The notes beneath the pieces are model-generated. The model searched no databases and had not been told where the DNA came from. It saw nothing but the letters and a program-made list of their open reading frames with translations. The position numbers and the translations under genes are program-made. From Oscillospiraceae bacterium (GTDB taxonomy: Bacteria > Bacillota > Clostridia > Oscillospirales > Ruminococcaceae), in assembly GCA_030527085.1 (NCBI GenBank), contig JAUNBN010000001.1:1-32456 (forward strand): a DNA stretch of 32,456 nucleotides, given 5' to 3'. The number at the start of each line of letters is the position of its first letter. The stretch's first letter is position 1. Below, piece by piece: positions 23,547 through 30,810 of the stretch.

Positions 23547-24656
23547 CTAAAGCAGCTCCGCCTTGCGCGCGCGGCCGAAGGCGTCCGCGGCTAGCATCGC
23601 GTTGTAGAGCTCCTTGGCGCCCACGGGGAAGCTGTGATTATTCGTGAAAGCGCCCTCTCCGGTGTTGTTTTCGCACCACTGCATTATGCGCTCTCTTTCA
23701 ACGCCATGCATGGAGAGATCCTCAAAGCAGACCGCGAGGCCTACGGAGGCCATAAAGTCCACCACCTCGTAGACCTCGTCCATCTCAACGTCGGGGTCGA
23801 GCATGAACTGCGTTACTATGCCGAAGGCAACCTTTTCGCCGTGCATGGCGCCATGCGCCTCGGGGAAGGCGGTGAGGTTGTTGCCGAGCTGGTGAGCCGT
23901 AGCGAGACCGCCGCTCTCCCAGCCCACGCCCGAAAGCAGCGTGCAGGCTTCTACCACCCGCTCAAAGGAGGGGTTCACCACCCCGGCGCTCACAGCTGTG
24001 AGGGCTGCGTCCGTGTCCTCAAGCAGGGTGTCGAAGCAAATACGCGCGAGCGCCATGGCTGTCATTGTGGGCGCGCCGCCGCTGCTCGCGGGGCTGTGCT
24101 TGCGGTTCGCGGCGCGAGCCTCGATATAGGTCGCCAGCGCGTCGCCTATGCCCGCCTTGAGCATCTTCTCCGGCGCTAGAACCATAATCCCGGTGTCTAC
24201 GATAATAGCGTCCGGATTGACCGGCCAGAGGTCGAAGCCAGTGCAGACTCCCTCGGACGAGTACCAGACGGTGCAGGCCGAGGTGGGCGCGTCGCTCGAG
24301 CAGACGGTGGGGCAGATTATGACCCGCAGCCCCAGATGCGCGGCCGCCGCCTTTGAAATATCAAGACATTTGCCGCCGCCGAGACCCACTACGATGTCGC
24401 AGCCCTGCTCGCGGATGGCGGCCTCAATGGCGGAGCACTGCTCCTTGGAGCACTCGCCCTCAAAGGCCCACTCGGCAGAATCAAGCCCCCTTTCCTTAAG
24501 CGAGCCCAGAACGAAATCGCCGGAGGCCGCGCGGGTTCGCTTTCCCCAAACCAGCATAGGCTTGGAGGCTCCGTAGGTCTTCGTTATTTCTCCTATCTCT
24601 TCAAGAACACCCTCGCCCTGAATGTATTTGGGCGGGAAAATAATAGCTTTTTTCAT
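23547..24656 (-). CDS. gldA: Glycerol dehydrogenase-type iron-containing alcohol dehydrogenase
   Basis: 369 residues from ATG 24656, which has AAGGAG 8 nt upstream; an in-frame GTG at 24662 is too close to it. The NAD-binding motif GLGGGKCLDISKAAA is followed by CPTVCSSDAPTSACTVWY, a block typical of GldA. Metal ligands are in GIGDALATYIEA (Asp), LATAHQLGNNL (His) and AHGAMHGEKVAFG (His). It would oxidise glycerol to dihydroxyacetone or reduce related carbonyls in the cytoplasm. It stands alone, with no dihydroxyacetone kinase nearby, so the exact substrate is uncertain. Confidence 0.85.
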   Translation of the reverse strand: MKKAIIFPPKYIQGEGVLEEIGEITKTYGASKPMLVWGKRTRAASGDFVLGSLKERGLDSAEWAFEGECSKEQCSAIEAAIREQGCDIVVGLGGGKCLDISKAAAAHLGLRVIICPTVCSSDAPTSACTVWYSSEGVCTGFDLWPVNPDAIIVDTGIMVLAPEKMLKAGIGDALATYIEARAANRKHSPASSGGAPTMTAMALARICFDTLLEDTDAALTAVSAGVVNPSFERVVEACTLLSGVGWESGGLATAHQLGNNLTAFPEAHGAMHGEKVAFGIVTQFMLDPDVEMDEVYEVVDFMASVGLAVCFEDLSMHGVERERIMQWCENNTGEGAFTNNHSFPVGAKELYNAMLAADAFGRARKAELL

Positions 24657-24680
24657 CGGCACATCTCCTTAATACTCATT

Positions 24681-24827
24681 TAAGCTATTTTAACACAGGG
24701 AGGGCTTTTAAATTCGTGAGTTCCAAAAGGGCAGCGTTCAATAGTGTCTTGCCACCGTCGAAGGCGGGGGCAAGACACTGAAAAACGCAAGTAAGCTATT
24801 TTAACCACGCGGAGGACTTTTAATTCG
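24681..24827 (-). repeat. Palindromic element between 36-bp direct repeats
   Basis: Hairpin 24743-24779 with a perfect 11-bp outer stem AGTGTCTTGCC/GGCAAGACACT and an inner ACCGTC-GAA-GGCGGG. Imperfect direct repeats beginning TAAGCTATTTTAAC and ending TTTTAAATTCG or TTTTAATTCG flank it at 24681-24716 and 24792-24827. Confidence 0.6.
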
Positions 24828-24897
24828 CGGCCGCCGCACGCCTTTCCGCTTTCGGGCATAAAATGAGTGTGCAAAAAAACAAGGCAGGCGGTGCTTT

Positions 24898-25962
24898 ATG
24901 GCTTATCAATACTATCTCGGCGCTACATCTCCGGGCGGCTTCGCGGGCTTTTTCGATACGCTCGCTTCCGGCGAGAAGCTGAAGCTTTATATCATCAAGA
25001 GCGGGCCGGGCAGCGGAAAATCCTCCCTGATGAAAAGGCTGGCGGCGCGGCTTGAGAGCAGGGGGCTTTCGCGGGAGCTGATCCGCTGCTCGAGCGATCC
25101 GGACTCTCTGGACGGCCTCATCTGCCGCGAGCGGGGCTTTGCGATAATAGACGGAACAGCACCGCATGTGGTGGAGCCCTCTATTCCCGCCGCGCGCGAG
25201 CGCGTGCTTTCTCTTTACGACACGATAGACTCGGCCGCGCTCTCCCAGAAGCTGACGCGGCTCGAAAGCCTCTTCTCTCAAAACGCGGCGCTGCACGCGC
25301 GCGCAAAGAGCTTTATAGCGGCGGCGGGCTCTCTCGCCCGCGACCTTATGCGCGCCGCCACGGGCTGTTTTTATGAGGATAAGGCACGGCGCTACGCGCG
25401 CTCCCTCGCCGCAAAGCTCCTGCCGCCTCTGGGCGGCGAAGGGGGAGCGGAGAGACTTCGAGTCTTGAGCGCCGCTACTCCCAAGGGGCTTTACGGCTTT
25501 GCCGCGGAAAACGCCTCCCTCTGCGAGCGCGCCTACGTCTTTGACGACCGCTTCGGCGCTCTGGCCGCGCTGCTGCTGTCCGAAATCAGGGACGCGGCGC
25601 TCAGGGCGGGCTACGGGTTTACAGCCTGCCGCAGCTTCCTCAACCCCTACGAAAGCATCGACGCGCTCTTTTTTGAGGAGCAGTCCCTCTGCTTTATAAA
25701 CGGCGCGCTTCTGGACACAGAACTCCCTCATGCAAAAAGAATACGCGACGCGCGCTTTTACAGCGTCGAAAGCCTTGCGGGAAAGGCAAAGCGCTTAAGC
25801 TTTGAAAAAAAGGCGGCGCGCTCGCTTTTGGAAGAGGCGGCGCGGCTGCTGGCCGAGGCGAAGGCGGTACACGACGAGATAGAGAGCCACTACAGCGCCG
25901 CGGTAGATTTCGAACTGCTGCGCGAGCGCGAGGAAAAGCTGTATATAGAACTGGGGGTATAA
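24898..25962 (+). CDS. P-loop ATPase of unknown role (PRK06851-like)
   Basis: 354 residues. Walker A GPGSGKSS (36-43) follows KLKLYIIKS. Downstream are IIDGTAPHVVEPSIP and long helical, charged segments; the last 60 residues (LSFEKKAARSLLEEAARLLAEAKAVHDEIESHY) look coiled-coil. The overall pattern resembles a Firmicutes family annotated only as P-loop ATPases; I cannot assign a reaction. The ribosome binding site is a weak GGCAGGCGG. It is monocistronic, followed by the divergently regulated marR-like gene promoter starting 15 bp after its stop. Confidence 0.65.
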   Translation: MAYQYYLGATSPGGFAGFFDTLASGEKLKLYIIKSGPGSGKSSLMKRLAARLESRGLSRELIRCSSDPDSLDGLICRERGFAIIDGTAPHVVEPSIPAARERVLSLYDTIDSAALSQKLTRLESLFSQNAALHARAKSFIAAAGSLARDLMRAATGCFYEDKARRYARSLAAKLLPPLGGEGGAERLRVLSAATPKGLYGFAAENASLCERAYVFDDRFGALAALLLSEIRDAALRAGYGFTACRSFLNPYESIDALFFEEQSLCFINGALLDTELPHAKRIRDARFYSVESLAGKAKRLSFEKKAARSLLEEAARLLAEAKAVHDEIESHYSAAVDFELLREREEKLYIELGV

Positions 25963-25977
25963 CGGAAGGAAATAAAA

Positions 25978-26037
25978 TTCGGTACCGAAACTATTTACAA
26001 ACACAGCGGGTTCTGATATAATAGCTTCGGTACCGAA
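25978..26037 (+). promoter_or_regulatory. marR promoter between two identical 12-bp palindromic operators
   Basis: -35 TTTACA (25994-25999), 17 bp, -10 TATAAT (26017-26022). The palindrome TTCGGTACCGAA occurs at 25978-25989 and again at 26026-26037, that is, just upstream of the -35 and just downstream of the -10. This is a textbook autoregulatory layout for a dimeric repressor; centre-to-centre spacing is 48 bp. Confidence 0.8.
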
Positions 26038-26052
26038 ATAAATTATAAAGGA

Positions 26053-26691
26053 ATGATAGTTTTGACTCAGGATATCAAATTGATGCTTTTATTGAGGCGG
26101 CTGCAAATGCAGGGTCTGCGAGGTGGCTGCTGCGGCAAAGGCAGGAGAGGAGAGGGCTTTGACGGCCTCGCCCCGGACGAAAGAGACCGCGAGCGCGCAC
26201 TTGAGGAGCGCGAGGGTGAGGAATTCCGGCACTGCCGCCGCCGCGGCGGTCACGGCCCCGAGGGCGGCCCTCACGGAGAACACTGCCATCATCACGGCGA
26301 GCCCGGCCCCGGGGGCTGCAGGAAAGACAGCCGCGGCTTCGGGCCGCAGGGCCCGCACAAGCCCGGCCGCGACAGGCTGCTGGCCCTGCTGGCAGAGGAG
26401 GACGGCATAGCCCAGCGCGAGCTGCTCGAGAGGGCGGACATACGCCCCTCCTCGCTCTCCGAGGCGCTGGACAAGCTCCAAAAGGAGGGTCTAATCGAGC
26501 GCCGGGAAAACAGCGATGACCGCCGCGAAAGCCTCGTCTTTTTAACCGAGGACGGCCGCGCCCTCGCAGTTCGAATGCAGGAGAGGCTGGCCGCGCGCGC
26601 CGAAGCGCTTTTCGCACCCTTGAGCGAGCAGGAAAAAACTCAGCTCTTTGAGCTTTTGAACAAACTGCTCGAAACAGAGCGCGGGGTATAG
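26053..26691 (+). CDS. MarR-family regulator with His/Cys/Gly-rich N-terminal segment
   Basis: Up to 212 residues. The winged HTH is C-terminal: DRLLALLAEEDGIAQRELLERADIRPSSLSEALDKLQKEGLIERREN, then DDRRESLVFLTEDGRAL and a dimerisation helix to the end. The N-terminal 100 residues are unusual for MarR: charged, with GGCCGKG, HCRRRGGHG and HGEHCHHHGEPGPGGC, giving several His and Cys that could bind metal (inference). ATG 26053 directly abuts AAAGGA, so translation may actually start at TTG 26062, three codons later, which has correct spacing. It probably represses its own gene through the paired palindromes upstream. Confidence 0.85.
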   Translation: MIVLTQDIKLMLLLRRLQMQGLRGGCCGKGRRGEGFDGLAPDERDRERALEEREGEEFRHCRRRGGHGPEGGPHGEHCHHHGEPGPGGCRKDSRGFGPQGPHKPGRDRLLALLAEEDGIAQRELLERADIRPSSLSEALDKLQKEGLIERRENSDDRRESLVFLTEDGRALAVRMQERLAARAEALFAPLSEQEKTQLFELLNKLLETERGV

Positions 26692-26714
26692 CCGCTGCTC
26701 ACCATGAATAATAA

Positions 26715-26750
26715 ATACCCGCCGAAGGAAAGACTTTCGGAGGGTATCTT
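26715..26750 (+). terminator. Hairpin terminator after marR-like gene
   Basis: Stem ATACCC (26715-26720)/GGGTAT (26742-26747) continued inward by CCGAA/TTCGG. The T-run after it is weak (CTTAT). Confidence 0.45.
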
Positions 26751-26769
26751 ATAGGTAGTTAACTTTTTC

Positions 26770-26866
26770 GGGTGTGGTCTGTAAGCGTGTAGAATGCTGC
26801 ACTCCCCCCACCGAAGGCGGGGAGCAGCCTGAAAAATCCGCCTGGCATTAATGCCTGAGGCACTGG
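26770..26866 (-). repeat. Palindromic element copy
   Basis: Hairpin 26796-26828, outer arms GCTGC/GCAGC and inner CCCCCCACC-GAA-GGCGGGG. The left flank GGTCTGTAAGCGTGTA matches the left flank of copy 3 at 5735 (GACCTGTAAGCGTGTA), showing the two are the same family beyond the hairpin. Confidence 0.6.
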
Positions 26867-26887
26867 CGGGACGTGAAGCGGGTTTCC

Positions 26888-28048
26888 TCAGCGGTCGAGC
26901 AGCCAGCTTCCGCTGAAGGCTTCGCTCTGGCTCTCGTCCAGAAACTGACTCTCGACAATAGCGCGGCACTCCTCGAAGCCGAAGCCGCCCAGGGCGCGCT
27001 TGGCGTTCTTGTTGGTGGCCGTGCGCTCGATTATCGTTTCGCAGGCTTCGCGCGAGACGCTTACATTATTTATAGTGAGCTTGTCCAGCATGGCGTAAAG
27101 CGGCGCTTCGCCGCCCGTTATATCGAGCAGCTGCTTTTTCCAGAGCTCGGGCGCAGATTTGAGCGAGTGCTCGACAAAGGCCTTTTCAAAGACGGCGCAG
27201 GCAACGCCGTGCGGGAAGATGCCCGCCTCGGTGAACGGATAGCCCGCGGGGTGAGGGAAGCCCGCGCCCGCGCCGGCCAGAGCGAAGCCTCCCCAGAGCG
27301 AGCCGTGGTAGAGGTCCTCGCGCAAGGCTTCGTCCTGAAGGCTGTAATTGCCCGAGGCTATCTCGACGAGCCTGGGGTAGACCAGCTCCACGCCGCGCCG
27401 CGAAAAGAGCCGAGAGGTTTCCGAGGAGTTTTTGGAAAACCAGCTCTCGAGGCAGTGGCAGAGCGCGTCGAGGCCGGTAGAGACAGTCTGCCTCAGGCTC
27501 ATGCTCAGTGTGTAGCCATAGTCGCAGAAGGCGTAGCGCGCGAACATAAAGGGCTTGGAAACGCTCTTTTTAAGACCCGTCTCATCGTCGGTAAGCACCG
27601 AGACCGCGTCCACCTCGCTGCCCGTGCCCGCCGTCGTGCCTATGGTAACGAGGGGCAGGGCGCTTTCGAACTCGAGCTTGTAGATGTCGCGCGGATTCTC
27701 GAACTCATTCACCGCAAAGACGCACGAGGCGCGCGCGCCGTCCAGCGCCGAGCCGCCGCCTATGCCTATTATGAAATCCGCGCCGTTTTCCCTCGCCGCA
27801 GCTCCCGCCTTCGCGCAGACGGAGACGAGAGGGTTCTCGCCCATGCCGTCGAAAAGCTCGTAGGAAACGCCGGCCTCGCCGAGCGCTGCGGCGATATCGT
27901 CGAGAGCGCCGCTCTTTTTGGCCGAGCTCTTTCCGGTTATAATAAGCGCGCGGCTGCCCAGGTTCTTTAAAAGCTCCGGGGCCTTTTCGCGGACGGCTCC
28001 TCTGCCGCCTATTATCCGGGTGGGCAGGTAAAAATTGAATGCTTCCAT
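26888..28048 (-). CDS. Iron-containing alcohol dehydrogenase family protein
   Basis: 386 residues from ATG 28048, which has AAGGAGG 6 nt upstream; longer frames are not supported. Opens MEAFNFYLPTRIIGGRGAV. The nucleotide-binding motif GIGGGSALDGARA is followed by TIGTTAGTGSEVDAVSVL. Metal ligands are in TGLDALCHCLESW (Asp, His), GFPHPAGYPF (His) and GIFPHGVA (His), all present, so it should be active. It is a distant paralogue of the gldA-type protein at 23547 but of the butanol dehydrogenase/Fe-ADH group. Substrate unknown; likely an NAD(P)-linked alcohol or aldehyde step. Confidence 0.88.
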   Translation of the reverse strand: MEAFNFYLPTRIIGGRGAVREKAPELLKNLGSRALIITGKSSAKKSGALDDIAAALGEAGVSYELFDGMGENPLVSVCAKAGAAARENGADFIIGIGGGSALDGARASCVFAVNEFENPRDIYKLEFESALPLVTIGTTAGTGSEVDAVSVLTDDETGLKKSVSKPFMFARYAFCDYGYTLSMSLRQTVSTGLDALCHCLESWFSKNSSETSRLFSRRGVELVYPRLVEIASGNYSLQDEALREDLYHGSLWGGFALAGAGAGFPHPAGYPFTEAGIFPHGVACAVFEKAFVEHSLKSAPELWKKQLLDITGGEAPLYAMLDKLTINNVSVSREACETIIERTATNKNAKRALGGFGFEECRAIVESQFLDESQSEAFSGSWLLDR

Positions 28049-28162
28049 AAGCGCCTCCTTAATTGTCAGCAATTTGATTTTTGAGAGCGTCACGATTTCG
28101 AGGACTTATCTATTATTTGTAATATATCACATTCCCCGGTTTTTGTATATTTAAAAAGACCC

Positions 28163-28242
28163 GGAAGCGCCCCTGTCGCGCTCATTTTGCATTCCCCAAG
28201 CCCGGGGGATGCGGCCTCAAATACCCGCATTCGGAACGCTTC
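28163..28242 (+). repeat. Palindromic element copy (28-kb cluster, first)
   Basis: 80 bp between GGAAGCGCCCC (28163-28173) and GGAACGCTTC (28233-28242). The stem is GCATTCCCC/GGGGGATGC (28189-28212). The right flank CCTCAAATACCCGCAT is nearly identical to that of the type copy at 21441. Confidence 0.65.
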
Positions 28243-28294
28243 GGGGGAAAGTGTTTGAACCCGCGCTTCCCCCCGCCGAACAAGTATCATAGAA

Positions 28295-28355
28295 TAAGGG
28301 CGCTTCCACCGCCGAAGAAGGAGGAGCTGCCCTGAAAACAGGGGAATGGCCGAAT
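28295..28355 (-). repeat. Palindromic element copy (28-kb cluster, second)
   Basis: Imperfect stem around CACCGCC-GAA with outer GGGC/GCCC, then CTGAAAACAGGGGAATGG as in other right flanks. Limits approximate. Confidence 0.4.
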
Positions 28356-28394
28356 GAGTGTGATTTTGCTGTGTATCTCCGCCTTTGGACAGCC

Positions 28395-28485
28395 GGAAAG
28401 CTTCTAAGAGTGTGTTAAGCTCCGGTTCTCTCCGCCGAAGGCGGGGGGACCGGAGCGCAAATTCCACGCTGAACGGGACACTTCC
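28395..28485 (-). repeat. Palindromic element copy (28-kb cluster, third)
   Basis: Hairpin 28419-28456: GCTCCGG/CCGGAGC outside, CTCCGCC-GAA-GGCGGGG inside. The right end GGGACACTTCC (28475-28485) matches the family terminal repeat. Confidence 0.6.
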
Positions 28486-28548
28486 GAAAATGCGTATGTT
28501 TGAACAGAAAACAGGGAGTAAAGGCGCGCGGCCCCTTCGATTCGCTTT

Positions 28549-29676
28549 TTAAGCCCTGTTATTTTTTACCCTGTATAAATCCCGGTCGGCTCTTCCGATT
28601 AAATCCTGCTGGTTTTTGACATCCGGCGTGTAGAGGGCATAGCCGATGCTGGCGCTTAAGGGATAGGGGAAGTCAGCGTCTTTAAACATTTCGCGGATTT
28701 CCTCGCAGACGCTTTCTATGGAAACGGGAGCCTCGAGCTCGCAGACGGCGACAAACTCGTCCCCGCCGTAGCGGCAGACGAAATAATTGCTGTTTTCGCA
28801 GACCTTTCTAAGACAGTTTGCGGCCGCAACTAAAGCGCGGTCGCCCTCGATATGCCCGTGGCGGTCGTTTATCTGCTTGAAGTAGTCCAAGTCAATTAAC
28901 AGGAGGTAGAGCGGCTTGTCCCCGCTCGGGTGCGCCAGCTTTGTAGAGAGGTATTGAAAGAGTTGGCTTCTGTTGTTGAGCCTCGTCAGGGGGTCGAGCG
29001 AAATCATCTGCTCCTGCATACTTAAATATACAAAGAGAATGCCAAAGGTGTTGCCGACGCAAAGGATAGGCAGCTGAGGGAAGGCCACCTGCAACACGCC
29101 CGCCAGCAGCGTTGGCAATACGAAGACGGCCAGCGCCCTGAGCTGAGTCTTTTTGCGGTAGTTCTCGGTGTGCAGGGAGGAGATAAAGGCCTTTGCGGCG
29201 GTAAAAACTACATATCCGTAGGATAAAAAGAGCTGCAGGGAATAGGCCGGGCCGCGGTGATACCTGTTGGCGGAGTCAATATAGAAAATCCAGCCGGTTT
29301 TGAAGGAAATGAGGATAAGCGCAGCGAGCGCGGCAAACGGGAGAAAGGAAAGAAGGTGTAGACGCTTATTGCGTATCAGGGAAGACTCCTGAAGCGTCTC
29401 CGAGTATTCAAACCAGGAAAAGGCCAGGTAACCGCAGAGGGTATAATAGCAGGCGTTAAGCCCCCAATTGGCGGCTATAGTTGCTTGTATAATGTCTCTG
29501 TCTACAAAGACCCAGGCCGTGTCGAGCAGGAGGAAGAGGATATTAAGGGCTATGAATCGGTGGAACAGGCGGCTGTGCGTTTCGTAGTGGGCGAATTTTT
29601 TGTGCTTGAGGCCCGGCAGCGAGAGAAAAAGACAGCAGACGAGATTGACCTCCGCGTAGAGATAAGCGCTGTTCAT
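28549..29676 (-). CDS. Membrane-bound diguanylate cyclase (GGDEF)
   Basis: 375 residues. The N-terminal 200 residues hold about six or seven membrane helices forming a sensor region that I cannot assign to a named domain. The GGDEF domain starts at DPLTRLNNRSQLF, has IDLDYFKQINDRHGHIEGD, and an intact RYGGDEF (GGDEF at 304-308), so it should make cyclic di-GMP from two GTP. The RxxD inhibitory site five residues upstream is absent (sequence ENSNYFVC), so no product inhibition through that site. AAAGGAGG precedes ATG 29676. It is transcribed leftward from its own promoter at 29758-29786. Confidence 0.92.
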   Translation of the reverse strand: MNSAYLYAEVNLVCCLFLSLPGLKHKKFAHYETHSRLFHRFIALNILFLLLDTAWVFVDRDIIQATIAANWGLNACYYTLCGYLAFSWFEYSETLQESSLIRNKRLHLLSFLPFAALAALILISFKTGWIFYIDSANRYHRGPAYSLQLFLSYGYVVFTAAKAFISSLHTENYRKKTQLRALAVFVLPTLLAGVLQVAFPQLPILCVGNTFGILFVYLSMQEQMISLDPLTRLNNRSQLFQYLSTKLAHPSGDKPLYLLLIDLDYFKQINDRHGHIEGDRALVAAANCLRKVCENSNYFVCRYGGDEFVAVCELEAPVSIESVCEEIREMFKDADFPYPLSASIGYALYTPDVKNQQDLIGRADRDLYRVKNNRA

Positions 29677-29757
29677 CTGCGGCCTCCTTTACAGAATTAC
29701 CCGCGGCTTGCTTTAAAGCCCGCGGCAACAAAAACCCAACCTGCATATTTTGCCCAA

Positions 29758-29786
29758 ATTATACCATGCGCTGTGCCGGATTACAA
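29758..29786 (-). promoter_or_regulatory. Promoter of the diguanylate cyclase gene
   Basis: Minus strand: -35 TTGTAA (29786-29781), 17 bp, perfect -10 TATAAT (29763-29758). The leader would be about 75 nt. Confidence 0.7.
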
Positions 29787-29917
29787 CTTGTTTCGGGGAA
29801 AATCAATATGAGAGCAGAGCTTCGCTTCGCGCATTCAGCGCGGCTTGGGACGGGGGCGGCGCCGAAAGACAGCAAAATAATCCCCGCGATTCGACACACG
29901 CCTTTTCGCGTCGGGCG

Positions 29918-29946
29918 TTTACTTTTTTTTGATTCTATTATATTAT
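29918..29946 (+). promoter_or_regulatory. Candidate parA promoter
   Basis: -35 TTTACT (29918-29923), 17 bp, -10 TATTAT (29941-29946). The transcript would start near 29953, just before the first parS site, so both sites lie in the 5' leader region. Confidence 0.5.
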
Positions 29947-29966
29947 AGTAAAGCTGCAGCCTCCTG

Positions 29967-30019
29967 TGTTCCACGTGGAACATTCGGGGCCGCTCGCAAG
30001 CGATGTTCCACGTGGAACA
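29967..30019. promoter_or_regulatory. Two parS centromere sites
   Basis: Two exact copies of the 16-bp palindrome TGTTCCACGTGGAACA at 29967-29982 and 30004-30019. They are close to the Bacillus parS consensus (TGTTTCACGTGAAACA) and are typical ParB/Spo0J loading sites. The second is separated by one base from the parA Shine-Dalgarno AGGAGA (30021-30026). Extending outward, the two sites form a perfect 21-bp inverted repeat (29963-29983 with 30003-30023). Confidence 0.95.
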
Positions 30020-30030
30020 CAGGAGATAAA

Positions 30031-30807
30031 ATGGGTAAAATTATAGCTATCGCAAATCAGAAGGGCGGCGTGGGCAAGACCACAACCGCCGTTAACCTGG
30101 CCGCGGCGCTGGGTGCGCTGGGCAAGAAGGTGCTGCTACTGGACGCGGACCCGCAGGGCAACGCGACCAGCGGCTACGGCGTGAACCGCCGCACGGCCGC
30201 GGGCTCCTCCTACGATCTCATAGTGGGGCGCAAGGAATTCGAGGGCGTGGTTCAAAAAACAAAATATACCAATGTCTGGCTCATACCCTCGCATATAGAC
30301 CTTGCGGGCGCTGAGCTTGAGCTGGTGAATATGAACCGTCGCGAGTACCGCCTGCGCGACGCCGTCGCGCCGAAGAAGCAGGACTACGACTTCATACTTA
30401 TAGACTGCCCGCCCTCGCTGGGCCTGCTCACTCTCAACGGCCTCGCCGCCTGCGATTCGGTGCTCATACCCGTGCAGTGCGAGTACTACGCGCTCGAGGG
30501 CCTCTCGCAGCTCATGTCCACGATAAGGCAGGTGAAAAAGCTCTACAACAGCGCCATAGAGCTTGAGGGCGTTCTCATAACGATGTACGACTCGCGCATA
30601 AACATAACGATGCAGGTGGTGGAGGAGGTCAAAAAATTCTTTCCCCACAAGGTCTACTCGACCGCCATACCGCGCAATGTCCGCGTTTCCGAGGCTCCCA
30701 GCTTCGGCAAGCCCATCAAATACTACGATTCCAGCTCGCGCGGCTCCGAGGCCTACGACGCGCTGGCGCTCGAGGTGGTGGCGCAAAACCGCCGTCCGGA
30801 GGTATAA
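30031..30807 (+). CDS. parA: Chromosome partitioning ATPase ParA/Soj
   Basis: Walker-type ATPase that with ParB segregates origins and, in Bacillus, modulates DnaA. It is 258 residues from ATG 30031; AGGAGA is 4 nt upstream and an upstream in-frame start would run through parS. The deviant Walker A KGGVGKTTT is at about 11-19 with the signature lysine, DADPQGN near 38-44, and IDCPPSLG in the middle. The stop is 3 bp before parB. The leader contains the parS pair, so binding by ParB probably autoregulates the operon. Isoleucine codons are 13 ATA, 2 ATC, 1 ATT. Confidence 0.97.
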   Translation: MGKIIAIANQKGGVGKTTTAVNLAAALGALGKKVLLLDADPQGNATSGYGVNRRTAAGSSYDLIVGRKEFEGVVQKTKYTNVWLIPSHIDLAGAELELVNMNRREYRLRDAVAPKKQDYDFILIDCPPSLGLLTLNGLAACDSVLIPVQCEYYALEGLSQLMSTIRQVKKLYNSAIELEGVLITMYDSRINITMQVVEEVKKFFPHKVYSTAIPRNVRVSEAPSFGKPIKYYDSSSRGSEAYDALALEVVAQNRRPEV

Positions 30808-30810
30808 ACA

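Larger units (their letters stand above)
28049..28548. other. 500-bp gene-free region packed with palindromic elements
   Basis: Contains element copies at 28163-28242, about 28295-28355 and 28395-28485, plus a stray half core (GCTTCCCCCCGCCGAA, 28265-28280). An open frame on the minus strand here is composed of these repeats and is not believed to be a gene. Confidence 0.55.
29677..30030. other. Divergent regulatory region between the GGDEF gene and parA
   Basis: 354 bp holding, left to right: the leader of the cyclase gene with a CCGCGG-containing hairpin (29700-29726), its promoter (29758-29786), a GC-rich stretch with no recognisable signal (29790-29910), the parA promoter and two parS sites. 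No further gene seen. Confidence 0.5.

Noticed and set aside
24820..25731. 303-residue open frame on the minus strand
   Set aside because: Antisense to the P-loop ATPase, which has a Walker A motif and a plausible start.
28090..28467. 125-residue open frame on the minus strand
   Set aside because: Made of several palindromic element copies; no ribosome binding site and no protein-like pattern.
5547..28485. CRISPR array
   Set aside because: The repeats are dispersed singly or in small clusters, are palindromic and variable, have no regular spacers, and no cas gene is present.
29677..29757. Cyclic di-GMP riboswitch in the cyclase leader
   Set aside because: Only a short CCGCGG-based hairpin is visible; conserved GEMM motifs are missing.
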